From NCBI GenBank assembly GCA_019075865.1, contig JAGXAN010000003.1, forward strand, positions 310,001-374,000: 64,000 bases of DNA, written 5' to 3'. Source of the stretch: Hyphomicrobiales bacterium. GTDB lineage: Bacteria > Pseudomonadota > Alphaproteobacteria > Rhizobiales > Beijerinckiaceae. Made by a program: the position numbers and the translations under genes. Each line of letters begins with the position of its first letter. The first letter of the stretch is position 1. Positions 51,733-60,479 of this stretch are shown here, in pieces. The notes beneath the pieces were generated by a model. The model saw nothing but the letters and a program-made list of their open reading frames with translations. It was not told where the DNA came from and ran no database searches.

Positions 51733-52662
51733 ATGAGTTTCGCCGCCGACATTGACGATATCGCAATGGCCTCCGAAGCGGGGCCGGGTGATTATTTTGA
51801 GCTCTTGAAGCCACGGGTGATGTCTCTGGTGGTGTTCACGGCACTGGCTGGCATGTTGCTGGCCCCGGTGCATCTCAATCCGGTTCTCGCGGCGTTTTCG
51901 CTGCTGCTGATTGCCATTGGCGCGGGCGCGTCCGGTGCGCTCAATATGTGGTATGATGCCGATATTGACCTGTTGATGACCCGGACGGCGGGCCGTCCCA
52001 TACCGACGGGCCGCATTCAGCCCAAGGAAGCCCTGGCCTTCGGGCTTATTCTGTCGATTTTCTCGGTCTGTGCGCTGGCACTGGTCGCCAATGTGTTTGC
52101 CGCACTCGCTCTGGCCTTCACGATTTTCTTCTATGTCGTTGTTTACACCATGTGGCTGAAGCGTTCGACGCCGCAGAACATCGTGATCGGCGGCGCGGCC
52201 GGGGCTTTTCCGCCAATGGTGGGTTATGCTGCGGCGACCGGTTCGGTGAGCTTCAGTTCCTTTGTGCTGTTTGCGATCATCTTTTTGTGGACGCCGCCGC
52301 ATTTCTGGGCACTGGCGCTGCTAAAATCCAAGGAATTTGCCAAGGCGGGCATACCGATGATGCCCAACGTCAAGGGTGAAGCGCACACGCGGCTCGAAAT
52401 ACTCCTGTATTCGCTGGTGCTGGTGCCGGTTGGTGTTGCGCCCTGGTTGCTGGGCTTTGCCTCGCTGACTTACGGTATTTTGTCGATTGTGCTGGGCGCT
52501 CTGTTCCTGGTCGCTGCGATCCGGGTTTACCGGATCGATCAGGGCAAGCCTGCCGAAGTTGCGGCCAAGCAATTGTTTGCATTTTCGATCCTTTATCTGA
52601 CTTTGCTGTTTGCCGAGTTCATTGCCGAATTTGGCTTTGGCTTCGCCGCACGGCTGTTTTAA
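51733..52662 (+). CDS. ctaB: Haem o synthase (protohaem IX farnesyltransferase)
   Basis: UbiA-family membrane enzyme adding a farnesyl group to haem b as the first step to haem a. 309 residues from ATG ([14 protein letters not shown]); the open frame runs back into ctaD. Signature: [47 protein letters not shown] (the prenyl-diphosphate DxxxD site), [28 protein letters not shown] and [13 protein letters not shown]. About nine helices. Located within the oxidase operon it serves. Confidence 0.96.
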   Translation: MSFAADIDDIAMASEAGPGDYFELLKPRVMSLVVFTALAGMLLAPVHLNPVLAAFSLLLIAIGAGASGALNMWYDADIDLLMTRTAGRPIPTGRIQPKEALAFGLILSIFSVCALALVANVFAALALAFTIFFYVVVYTMWLKRSTPQNIVIGGAAGAFPPMVGYAAATGSVSFSSFVLFAIIFLWTPPHFWALALLKSKEFAKAGIPMMPNVKGEAHTRLEILLYSLVLVPVGVAPWLLGFASLTYGILSIVLGALFLVAAIRVYRIDQGKPAEVAAKQLFAFSILYLTLLFAEFIAEFGFGFAARLF

Positions 52663-52674
52663 CCGGAGTTTGCA

Positions 52675-52860
52675 ATGGCAAATAACAATGATTCCACGCC
52701 TGTTGTCCCTGATCGGGCGCTGACGCTGACCCCGGCGCAGTTGAAGAGCCGACGTGCCCGCAATGTGGCTCTGGCTCTGGCCATTGGGTTTCTGGTCATC
52801 CTGTTTTACGCCGTCACCATCATCAAGCTTGGGCCGGGCGTGCTCAAGGGGGGCGTGTGA
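52675..52860 (+). CDS. coxF: CoxF-like small single-helix protein of the cox operon
   Basis: 61-residue protein with a soluble N-terminus (TLTPAQLKSRRARNVALALA) and one membrane helix (LALAIGFLVILFYAVTIIKLG). The RRARN..LA...G.V.LFY..TI.K.G pattern, size and position between ctaB and ctaG match the CoxF proteins of alphaproteobacterial cox operons, presumed to aid oxidase assembly. The stop is 1 base before the ctaG ATG. Confidence 0.85.
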   Translation: MANNNDSTPVVPDRALTLTPAQLKSRRARNVALALAIGFLVILFYAVTIIKLGPGVLKGGV

Positions 52861-52861
52861 G

Positions 52862-53437
52862 ATGACGAAGAGTGGCCGCAACAAGCAGGTAGCCTCGATC
52901 AGCGTTGGCGTGTTTTGCCTGATGCTGGGGCTAAGCTATGCTGCCGTGCCGTTTTACCGCATGTTCTGCGCGGCGACGGGTTTTGCAGGCACCTTGCGAA
53001 CGGCAAGTGGCGAAAACCTGCAAAAGGGGCACCGCGTGTTGCAAGTGCGGTTCGATGCCAATGTCGCTCCGGGGCTCGATTGGACTTTCACGCCTGAAAC
53101 CAATTTCATGGATGTGCCGACCGGGCAGGTTGAAACGGTCTATTACAAAGTCACCAATAATAGTGACCATAGGGTGCGTGCCCGGGCGCAGGACAATGTG
53201 ATCCCCGATCAGGCCGGCCAGTTTTTTGCAAAGATCAAATGCTTTTGCGATTCGGAAGCAACGCTGGCCGCGGGGCAAACAATGGAATTGCCGGTGGTCT
53301 TTTATCTCGACCCCAAACTCGACAAGGACGAAACGATGGCTCATATCCAGAGCCTGACTTTATCCTACACTTACTTTGCTGCCAAAGATGCTGCAGTTGC
53401 GGTCGGGGCGGCTGCGAAGGGCAAAGACAAGCTTTAG
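52862..53437 (+). CDS. ctaG: Cytochrome c oxidase assembly protein CtaG/Cox11
   Basis: Copper chaperone for the CuB site of subunit I. 191 residues: one N-terminal membrane helix (VASISVGVFCLMLGLSYAAVPFY), then a periplasmic beta domain (FDANVAPGLDWTFTPE, YYKVTNNSDHRVRARAQDNV). The copper motif is KIKCFCDSEATL: both cysteines are present but the second Phe of the usual CFCF is Asp. Start at the ATG right after the coxF stop; the longer frame overlaps coxF. Confidence 0.94.
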   Translation: MTKSGRNKQVASISVGVFCLMLGLSYAAVPFYRMFCAATGFAGTLRTASGENLQKGHRVLQVRFDANVAPGLDWTFTPETNFMDVPTGQVETVYYKVTNNSDHRVRARAQDNVIPDQAGQFFAKIKCFCDSEATLAAGQTMELPVVFYLDPKLDKDETMAHIQSLTLSYTYFAAKDAAVAVGAAAKGKDKL

Positions 53438-53498
53438 TTTCAGAAGCTTATGATCATTTCACATGTCGGTACGACAAATAGACGGAGAGGGAAACAGA

Positions 53499-54371
53499 AT
53501 GTCCGAGGCGCATGCAACACCCAACCATGATTACCATCTGGTGGATCCCAGCCCGTGGCCGTTGACGGGTTCGATTGCCGCCTTCGTGACCGCCGTTGGC
53601 GCGATTTGCTGGATGAAGGGCATTCCAATTGCCGGCCTGAAAATGGGCCCCTATGTGTTTGGCGCGGGTTTTCTCGGCATTCTGTTTACGATGGCGTCGT
53701 GGTGGGCGGATGTGGTGCGCGAAGCCAATGACGAGGGTTTCCACACCCGCGTCGTGCAAATCAGCCATCGCTATGGCATGATCTTGTTCATCATGTCCGA
53801 AGTCATGTTTTTCGTGGCCTGGTTCTGGGCGTTTTTTAACACCAGCCTTTTCCCCGCCTTTGCGACGCAATATGCCCGCGATGCGTTTTTGGGTGGAACC
53901 TGGCCGCCCAAGGGCATTGAAGCGATCAATCCCTGGCATTTGCCGCTGCTCAACACGCTGTTGCTGCTGACTTCGGGCACAACCGTTACCTGGGCTCATC
54001 ATGCCTTGCTCGAAAATGACCGGCGCGGCCTGAAACTCGGGCTGTTGCTCACGGTGGTGCTGGGCGCAACCTTCACCGGGGTGCAGGCCTACGAATATAT
54101 TCATGCACCCTTTGCCTTCAAAAATTCGATTTACGGCGCGACCTTCTTCATGGCGACCGGTTTTCACGGTTTCCATGTTCTGGTTGGCACGATCTTCCTG
54201 ATCGTGTGCCTGCTGCGTGCCAATGCCGGGCAGTTTACGCCCAAGCAGCATCTCGGTTTTGAGTTCGCGGCTTGGTATTGGCACTTCGTTGACGTGGTTT
54301 GGCTGTTTCTGTTTTCCTGCATTTATGTGTGGGGATCCTGGGGAGCCGCACTGGAAGGCGTGGCCAAATAG
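53499..54371 (+). CDS. ctaE: Cytochrome c oxidase subunit III
   Basis: Integral subunit stabilising the oxidase core, 290 residues from ATG preceded by GGAGAGGG (MSEAHATPNHDYHLVDPSPWP). Seven helices with TMASWWADVVREANDEGFHT, SEVMFFVAWFWAFFNTSLFP, GTTVTWAHHALLENDR, ATGFHGFHVLVGTIFL and AAWYWHFVDVVWLFLFSCIYVWG, all family hallmarks. Last gene of the operon; a strong terminator follows. Confidence 0.96.
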   Translation: MSEAHATPNHDYHLVDPSPWPLTGSIAAFVTAVGAICWMKGIPIAGLKMGPYVFGAGFLGILFTMASWWADVVREANDEGFHTRVVQISHRYGMILFIMSEVMFFVAWFWAFFNTSLFPAFATQYARDAFLGGTWPPKGIEAINPWHLPLLNTLLLLTSGTTVTWAHHALLENDRRGLKLGLLLTVVLGATFTGVQAYEYIHAPFAFKNSIYGATFFMATGFHGFHVLVGTIFLIVCLLRANAGQFTPKQHLGFEFAAWYWHFVDVVWLFLFSCIYVWGSWGAALEGVAK

Positions 54372-54394
54372 GGCTAATGCACATGATCGATGCG

Positions 54395-54425
54395 AAGGGG
54401 TGGCTTTTGCCGCCCCTTTTCTTTT
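54395..54425 (+). terminator. Terminator of the cox operon
   Basis: AAGGGGTGGC (54395-54404), loop TTTT, GCCGCCCCTT (54409-54418; one G-U pair), then TTCTTTT. A strong intrinsic terminator 23 bases after the ctaE stop and before purD. Confidence 0.9.
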
Positions 54426-54452
54426 GGCTGACGGTGATGTGAGGGCTGGCAC

Positions 54453-55706
54453 GTGAAAGTGTTGTTGATTGGTTCGGGCGGGCGAGAACATGCGCTGGCG
54501 CTGGCATTGGCCAAAAGCCCCCGCCTGACGCAATTGTTTGCGGCACCGGGCAATCCGGGCATGGCACATATTGCCCAAATCGTGGCGCTCGACGTCCATG
54601 ACAGCGCGGCGGTCGTGGCGTTTTGCCAGCAGGCGGCCATTGACCTCGTGGTGGTGGGCCCCGAGGGACCTTTGGTGGCGGGTCTGGTTGATGAACTCGC
54701 CGAGGCGGGCATCGCCGCTTTTGGCCCGCGCAAGGCGGCGGCGCGGCTCGAAGGTTCAAAAGCCTATACCAAGCAATTATGCGCTGAATTTGATATTCCG
54801 ACCGCGCGTTACCAGCATTTTCGTGCCTTGCAGCCAGCGCTCGACCATCTCGCTCAAGCTGGTGCGCCCATTGTAGTGAAGGCGGATGGTCTGGCTGCAG
54901 GCAAGGGTGTGGTGGTGGCCGAAACGGTCGCCGAGGCGCAAGCGGCCCTGCGCGCGCTATTTGCCAGCCCCGGAGCCGAAGTGGTGATGGAGGAGAAACT
55001 CGAAGGGGAGGAAGTCTCGTTTTTCGCTTTATGTGATGGCAAGACTGCGCTGGCCTTTGGCGCGGCCCAGGACCACAAGCGGGTGGGTGAGGGCGATGTC
55101 GGCCCCAATACTGGCGGCATGGGCGCCTATTCGCCGGCCCCTCGCATGGATGCGGCGCTGCAGCGCCAGGTGATGGCCCAGATCATCGAGCCGACATTGC
55201 GGGCCATGGCAGCGCGCGGCACGCCATTTTCCGGCATGCTGTTTGCCGGCTTGATGCTGACCGGGGCGGGGCCGAAGCTGATTGAGTTCAACACCCGGTT
55301 TGGCGACCCGGAAACGCAGGTGCTGATGGCACGGCTTGAGGATGATCTGCTTGAGTTGCTTGACGCCAGTGCGCGCGGAACCTTGGCGGGCCGCGCCGTG
55401 AAGTTCTCGAAGGATGTGGCGCTGACACTGGTGATCGCGGCGCAGGGTTACCCAGGCACGCCCAGGGCCAACGGGGCCATTTTCAATCTGGACGCGGCGG
55501 CGGCTGGCGAAGGGGTCATCATCACCCAGGCCGGGACAAAGCTGGTGAATGGGCAATTGGTCGCCAGCGGCGGCCGTGTGCTGAACATTACCGCCATTGG
55601 CAAAGACTTCTCCCAAGCCGCCGGGCGCGCCTATGCGGCTGCCGAAAAGGTTGATTTTGCGGACGGGTTTTATCGCCGCGATATTGGCTGGCGGGTGCTG
55701 CGGTAA
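54453..55706 (+). CDS. purD: Phosphoribosylamine-glycine ligase
   Basis: Second step of purine synthesis (GAR synthetase). 417 residues from a GTG start (MKVLLIGSGGREHALALAL). ATP-grasp marks: VVGPEGPLVAGLVDEL, GSKAYTKQLCAEFDIPTARY, IVVKADGLAAGKGVVVAE, DHKRVGEGDVGPNTGGMGAYSP and EFNTRFGDPETQVLM. Length matches the family. Separated from the cox operon by the terminator and so transcribed independently. Confidence 0.96.
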   Translation: MKVLLIGSGGREHALALALAKSPRLTQLFAAPGNPGMAHIAQIVALDVHDSAAVVAFCQQAAIDLVVVGPEGPLVAGLVDELAEAGIAAFGPRKAAARLEGSKAYTKQLCAEFDIPTARYQHFRALQPALDHLAQAGAPIVVKADGLAAGKGVVVAETVAEAQAALRALFASPGAEVVMEEKLEGEEVSFFALCDGKTALAFGAAQDHKRVGEGDVGPNTGGMGAYSPAPRMDAALQRQVMAQIIEPTLRAMAARGTPFSGMLFAGLMLTGAGPKLIEFNTRFGDPETQVLMARLEDDLLELLDASARGTLAGRAVKFSKDVALTLVIAAQGYPGTPRANGAIFNLDAAAAGEGVIITQAGTKLVNGQLVASGGRVLNITAIGKDFSQAAGRAYAAAEKVDFADGFYRRDIGWRVLR

Positions 55707-55779
55707 ATTCACGCGCTGTATTTCCGACGTGTCGACACTATCTAGAGTCAGCCGTTGAACACATTTGGGAGCGCAATTC

Positions 55780-57141
55780 ATGGTCGATGACGAAGCAAAC
55801 CGGTTCAGTGCCCGCGCCGCCCGTTATGCGCGGGTAGGGGCCAATATTGGCGGCGTGGCGGCGCGAATGGCGGGCGCGAGGCTCATGGGCAACAATGGCC
55901 GCAACGGCGACCATGCGGCGGCGTTGTCGACGGCGCTGGGCGGGCTCAAGGGCCCGTTGATGAAAGTGGCGCAATTGATGGCGACCATTCCCGATCTATT
56001 GCCGCCGGAATTTGCCGACGAATTGCAAAAGCTGCAATCGGATGCGCCGCCGATGGGGGCCGCCTTCGTGCGCCGGCGTATGGTGGCCGAACTTGGGCCT
56101 GATTGGCAAAGCCGATTTGCCTCGTTTGATCTGAAACCCTCAGCGGCGGCGTCGCTCGGACAAGTGCATCAGGCACGCGCGCATGACGGCGAGAAATTGG
56201 CGTGCAAGCTGCAATATCCGGATATGGCATCCGCCGTCGAGGCCGATTTGTCGCAATTGGACATATTGTTCAAATTGCGCCGGCGCATGGATAATTCGAT
56301 CGATTCAACCCAGATCGCCGAGGAAATCGGCGCGCGAATCCGTGAGGAGCTGGATTATCGGCATGAGGCCAAGAATGCCGCGCTCTATCAGGCGATGCTT
56401 GGTAAATCGGGGCTGGTGCGGGTGCCGCAATTGCGGCCGGAATTGTCGACACAGCGGCTTTTGACCATGCAATGGCTGGAAGGCAAAAAGCTTCTGGACT
56501 ACAAAGGTGCCTCGCTTGAGACCCGCAATGACATTGGCCGGGCGATGTTCCACGCCTGGTGGTATCCGTTCAGTACTTTTGGCGTCATTCATGGCGATCC
56601 ACACCTTGGCAATTATACCGTGTTTGAGGAAGACGGCGTGCCTCGTGGCATCAATCTGCTCGACTATGGCTGCGTGCGGATTTTTCCGGCCCAGTTCGTC
56701 AATGCTGTCGTGGACCTTTACAAGGGCCTGCGCGATGACAATCAGCAGCAAATCGCCCATGCTTACGAGGTTTGGGGGTTCAAGAATCTGCGACCCGATC
56801 TGATCGAGGTGTTGAATTTATGGGCGAAATTCATCTTTGGGCCGCTCTTGGATGATCGCGTGCGCACCATCGCCGACGGGGTCAAGCCCAGCGCTTATGG
56901 TCGCGCCGAAGTCTACAAGGTGCATCAGGAACTCAAGCGCAAAGGGCCGGTGCTGGTGCCGCGCGAATTCGTGTTCATGGATCGCGCGGCCATTGGGCTT
57001 GGCGGGGTGTTCCTGCATCTTGATGCGAGATTGAATTTCTATCAGATTTTCAATGAGATGATCGAGAATTTTGATGTCAATACCGTGGCTGAGCGGCAAT
57101 CCTCGCTCTTGCAGCAGGTGGGCTTGCAGGCGGCGAATTGA
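55780..57141 (+). CDS. ABC1/UbiB-family atypical kinase-like protein
   Basis: 453 residues from ATG with GGGAG 10 bases upstream. The ABC1 (UbiB/COQ8) order is visible: the KxGQ helix as LKGPLMKVAQLM (Gly replaced by Ala, 62-65), the alanine-rich nucleotide loop PSAAASLGQVH, VEADLSQLDILF, EELDYRHEAKNA, GVIHGDPHLGNY (catalytic loop) and NLLDYGCVR (DYG for DFG). No C-terminal membrane helices, unlike UbiB, so a soluble AarF/YfcX-type member. Such ATPases support ubiquinone synthesis or other lipid pathways; specific role not shown by neighbours. Confidence 0.88.
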   Translation: MVDDEANRFSARAARYARVGANIGGVAARMAGARLMGNNGRNGDHAAALSTALGGLKGPLMKVAQLMATIPDLLPPEFADELQKLQSDAPPMGAAFVRRRMVAELGPDWQSRFASFDLKPSAAASLGQVHQARAHDGEKLACKLQYPDMASAVEADLSQLDILFKLRRRMDNSIDSTQIAEEIGARIREELDYRHEAKNAALYQAMLGKSGLVRVPQLRPELSTQRLLTMQWLEGKKLLDYKGASLETRNDIGRAMFHAWWYPFSTFGVIHGDPHLGNYTVFEEDGVPRGINLLDYGCVRIFPAQFVNAVVDLYKGLRDDNQQQIAHAYEVWGFKNLRPDLIEVLNLWAKFIFGPLLDDRVRTIADGVKPSAYGRAEVYKVHQELKRKGPVLVPREFVFMDRAAIGLGGVFLHLDARLNFYQIFNEMIENFDVNTVAERQSSLLQQVGLQAAN

Positions 57142-57165
57142 CGCCGCTGGATTTTCTAGCCCATT

Positions 57166-57203
57166 TTTGCCGCAAATTTGGGCGTTCTGCCAATTGCGGC
57201 AAA
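57166..57203 (+). repeat. Inverted repeat upstream of oxidase subunit IV
   Basis: TTTGCCGCAA (57166-57175) and TTGCGGCAAA (57194-57203) are perfect 10-base inverted repeats separated by 18 bases that can extend the stem with TTGG/CCAA. An AT-rich stretch follows. Terminator of the kinase-like gene or operator for the next genes; undecided. Confidence 0.6.
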
Positions 57204-57254
57204 TTAAAATTTAAGCTAGTCAGAATTGTTGTTGTCCTAGCTTGAAAGGCTCCC

Positions 57255-57404
57255 ATGTCCGCTCCACAAGATAATGCCCTTGGCCATCCCGATATGGATT
57301 ATGCCGAGCATGAACGCACCTATGCGTTTTTCACGCATCTGGTGACGTATTCCTCGGTGGCACTCGTGGTCATCCTGTCAGCCTTGGCGTTTTTTGCCGG
57401 TTGA
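57255..57404 (+). CDS. aa3-type cytochrome c oxidase subunit IV
   Basis: 49-residue protein missed by length filters: MSAPQDNALGHPDMDYAEHE, then TYAFFTHLVTYSS and a single hydrophobic helix ending ALAFFAG. The DMDYAEHERTYAFF pattern is that of the bacterial aa3-type subunit IV (Pfam COX_aa3_subunit). AAAGG lies 7 bases before the ATG. It is far from the main cox operon but directly upstream of pntAA, an arrangement I know from other Hyphomicrobiales. Confidence 0.9.
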   Translation: MSAPQDNALGHPDMDYAEHERTYAFFTHLVTYSSVALVVILSALAFFAG

Positions 57405-57452
57405 TTGCGGAAAATAAATTGAACGCCACCGCCGTTTCGCTTGGAGCCAGAT

Positions 57453-58589
57453 ATGCGCATTGCCATTCCTGCTGAGACCGACCCGCTGGAGACGCGGGTC
57501 GCAGCCTCACCGGAGACGATTAAAAAGCTTTTGGGCCTGGGTGCCGAAGTGGTGGTTCAGTCGGGGGCAGGGCTTGCCTCCGGCATTACCGATGCGGATT
57601 ATTCCGCCGCTGGCGCGCAGATTGCCAAAGATGCGGCGGCAACCGTCAAGGACGCGCAGATCGTGCTGCAAGTGCGCCGACCCAAAGCGGCCAGCCTGAA
57701 AGGTGCGGCAGAGGGTGTGGTGCTGATTTCCATCATGGACCCCTATGGACAGGATGCCGCATTGCAGGCGCTGGCCAAGGCCGGGATTTCCAGCTTTGCC
57801 ATGGAATTGATGCCGCGCATCACGCGGGCGCAGTCGATGGACGTGCTGTCCAGCCAGGCCAATCTGGCCGGCTACCGCTCGGTGATTGATGGCAGTGGGG
57901 AATATGGGCGGGCCATGCCGATGATGATGACGGCCGCCGGCACCGTGCCCGCCGCCCGTATCTTTGTCATGGGTGTTGGCGTTGCCGGATTGCAGGCCAT
58001 TGCGACGGCGCGGCGGCTTGGGGCGATCGTCACAGCTACGGACGTGCGGCCTGCAACCAAAGAGCAGGTTGAATCGCTGGGTGCCAAGTTTGTTGCGGTT
58101 GAGGATGATGAATTCAAACAGGCCGAGACCGCTGGCGGTTACGCCAAGCAGATGTCGGCGGAATATCAGGCCAAGCAGGCCCTGCTGGTAGCCGGGCATA
58201 TTGCCAAGCAGGACATTGTCATCACCACTGCCTTGATTCCGGGGCGGCCAGCGCCGCGCCTCGTCAGTGCGGATATGGTGAAGTCGATGCGTCCGGGTTC
58301 GGTGCTGGTAGATCTGGCGGTTGAACGCGGCGGCAACGTCGAGGGGGCGCAGGCCGGCAAGGTTGTCGTGGTCAACGGCGTCAAGATCGTTGGCGATTCC
58401 AGTGCGCTGAAGCTGCCCGCAACCGCGAGTGCGCTTTATGCGAAAAACCTGTTCGCCTTTGTCGAGACCATGATTGACAAGACCGAGAAGAAATTGGCGA
58501 TCCAGTGGGACGACGAATTGGTCAAGGCCACCTGTCTCACCCGTGGTGGGGCGATTGTGCACCCCAATTTTCAACCAAAGCCGGAATAG
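57453..58589 (+). CDS. pntAA: NAD(P) transhydrogenase subunit alpha, part 1 (NAD-binding)
   Basis: Soluble domain I of the proton-pumping transhydrogenase that makes NADPH from NADH. 378 residues from ATG (MRIAIPAETDPLETRVAASP, GGAG 8 bases upstream). Alanine-dehydrogenase-like fold: VVVQSGAGLASGITDADY, GVGVAGLQAIATARRLGAIVTATDVRP, the mobile-loop region and TALIPGRPAPRLV. Three-gene type, with pntAB 13 bases downstream. Confidence 0.96.
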   Translation: MRIAIPAETDPLETRVAASPETIKKLLGLGAEVVVQSGAGLASGITDADYSAAGAQIAKDAAATVKDAQIVLQVRRPKAASLKGAAEGVVLISIMDPYGQDAALQALAKAGISSFAMELMPRITRAQSMDVLSSQANLAGYRSVIDGSGEYGRAMPMMMTAAGTVPAARIFVMGVGVAGLQAIATARRLGAIVTATDVRPATKEQVESLGAKFVAVEDDEFKQAETAGGYAKQMSAEYQAKQALLVAGHIAKQDIVITTALIPGRPAPRLVSADMVKSMRPGSVLVDLAVERGGNVEGAQAGKVVVVNGVKIVGDSSALKLPATASALYAKNLFAFVETMIDKTEKKLAIQWDDELVKATCLTRGGAIVHPNFQPKPE

Positions 58590-58602
58590 GGGATAGAACT
58601 TC

Positions 58603-59043
58603 ATGACCGATACCCCGCAGCAAATTTTGGACAAGGCCCAGCAGGCGGCGCAATTGGCGCAGGAAGCCCTGAACGCGGCCCATGCCAACATGCAAAACTT
58701 GTCGAACATGCACAGTGTGGCCGATGTGGCTGGCGCGGCCGCCCATGCGGCCAGCGGCGGTGCCGTTGACCCGTTCGTGTTTCGCCTGGCGATTTTCGTG
58801 CTGGCGATTTTTGTCGGTTATTACGTCGTTTGGTCGGTGACGCCGGCGCTGCACACGCCGTTGATGTCGGTGACCAATGCCGTATCATCGGTGATCGTGG
58901 TGGGTGCGCTGCTGTCGGTGGGCATTGGCACGGGCATTGCCCAGTTGTTCGGTTTCATTGCGCTGGTTTTGGCGAGCGTGAACATTTTTGGCGGATTCAT
59001 GGTGACCGAGCGAATGCTTGCCATGTATAAGAAAAAAGGCTGA
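58603..59043 (+). CDS. pntAB: NAD(P) transhydrogenase subunit alpha, part 2 (membrane)
   Basis: Membrane domain II part, 146 residues. An Ala/Gln-rich amphipathic N-terminus (1-60) precedes four helices: [84 protein letters not shown] is the conserved helix. It is immediately upstream of pntB. Confidence 0.94.
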   Translation: MTDTPQQILDKAQQAAQLAQEALNAAHANMQNLSNMHSVADVAGAAAHAASGGAVDPFVFRLAIFVLAIFVGYYVVWSVTPALHTPLMSVTNAVSSVIVVGALLSVGIGTGIAQLFGFIALVLASVNIFGGFMVTERMLAMYKKKG

Positions 59044-59050
59044 TGCCATC

Positions 59051-60448
59051 ATGAATGCCAATTTTGCTGCCTTCTTTTATCTCGTCGCCGGGGTGCTGTT
59101 CATTCTGGCACTGCGGGGCCTGTCCTCTCCGGCTACTTCGCGCCAGGGCAATCGCTTTGGCATGTTTGGTATGGGCATTGCCATCGTCACGACACTGCTT
59201 TACGCGCCGCCTTCCGGCTTGGGCTGGTTGCTGGTGCTGGTTGGCATTGGTGTCGGCGGCGGATTTGGCATCTGGCGGGCGCGCACCGTCAAGATGACCG
59301 ATATGCCGCAACTGGTTGCCTCGTTCCACGCTCTTGTGGGCCTAGCCGCCGTGTTTGTGGCCGGTGGCGCGTTGACGGCTCCCCATGCCTTTGGCATCGG
59401 CGAGGTTGGCAGCATCGAAGGCGCGAGCCTGATTGAAATGTCGCTGGGGGCGGCGATCGGTGCCATCACCTTTACCGGTTCGGTCATTGCCTTTTTGAAG
59501 CTGGACGGGCGGATGTCGGGCAAACCGATCATGCTGCCGCAACGCCATGCCATCAATATAGCATTGGCCGTGCTGCTTGTGGTGCTGATCCTTGGCTTTT
59601 ACGCCAGCGAGAGCCATTTCCTATTCCTGCTGATAGCGCTCGTCTCTTTCGCGCTCGGCGGTTTGCTGATTATCCCGATTGGTGGCGCGGACATGCCGGT
59701 GGTGGTGTCCATGCTCAATTCCTATTCCGGATGGGCGGCAGCCGGCATTGGCTTTACCCTTGGCAATCTGGCGCTGATTGTCACCGGCGCATTGGTCGGT
59801 TCTTCGGGTGCGATCCTGTCCTATATCATGTGCAAGGCCATGAACCGGTCTTTCATCTCGGTCATTCTGGGCGGGTTTGGTGGCGAAACCACGGCCGCGA
59901 GCGGTGTGATCGAGACGCGCCCCGTCAAGCAGGGTTCGGCGGAGGACGCGGCCTATATCATGAAAAACGCGGCCAGCGTCATCATCGTGCCGGGCTATGG
60001 CATGGCGGTTGCGCAGGCGCAACATGCTTTGCGTGAAATGGCCGATATGCTGAAAAAAGAGGGTGTGGATGTCAAATATGCCATTCATCCGGTGGCGGGC
60101 CGCATGCCCGGTCACATGAACGTGCTGCTGGCGGAAGCCAATGTTCCTTATGATGAAGTTTTCGAGCTTGAGGACATCAACAGCGAATTCTCGCAGGCGG
60201 ACGTGGCTTTCGTGATCGGTGCCAATGACGTCACCAATCCGGCGGCCAAGACCGACAAGGCGTCGCCAATCTACGGCATGCCGATTCTGGACGTCGAAAA
60301 GGCCAAGACAGTGCTGTTCATCAAGCGTGGCATGGGCTCGGGCTATGCCGGGGTTGAAAACGAACTGTTCTTCAAAGATAATACGATGATGCTTTTTTCC
60401 GACGCGAAGAAGATGGTGGAAAATATTGTTAAGGCGCTGGCTCATTGA
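59051..60448 (+). CDS. pntB: NAD(P) transhydrogenase subunit beta
   Basis: Membrane domain II remainder plus NADP-binding domain III. 465 residues from ATG (MNANFAAFFYLVAG); the frame runs 33 bases back into pntAB. About nine helices, with VASFHALVGLAAVFVAGGAL and VVVSMLNSYSGWAAAGIGFTLGN. Domain III begins near 290: VIIVPGYGMAVAQAQHALREM, IHPVAGRMPGHMNVLLAEA, VIGANDVTNPAAKTD and IKRGMGSGYAGVENELFF. Confidence 0.96.
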   Translation: MNANFAAFFYLVAGVLFILALRGLSSPATSRQGNRFGMFGMGIAIVTTLLYAPPSGLGWLLVLVGIGVGGGFGIWRARTVKMTDMPQLVASFHALVGLAAVFVAGGALTAPHAFGIGEVGSIEGASLIEMSLGAAIGAITFTGSVIAFLKLDGRMSGKPIMLPQRHAINIALAVLLVVLILGFYASESHFLFLLIALVSFALGGLLIIPIGGADMPVVVSMLNSYSGWAAAGIGFTLGNLALIVTGALVGSSGAILSYIMCKAMNRSFISVILGGFGGETTAASGVIETRPVKQGSAEDAAYIMKNAASVIIVPGYGMAVAQAQHALREMADMLKKEGVDVKYAIHPVAGRMPGHMNVLLAEANVPYDEVFELEDINSEFSQADVAFVIGANDVTNPAAKTDKASPIYGMPILDVEKAKTVLFIKRGMGSGYAGVENELFFKDNTMMLFSDAKKMVENIVKALAH

Positions 60449-60479
60449 ATTAAGCTGGGCAGGACAATATGCGCGGGGA

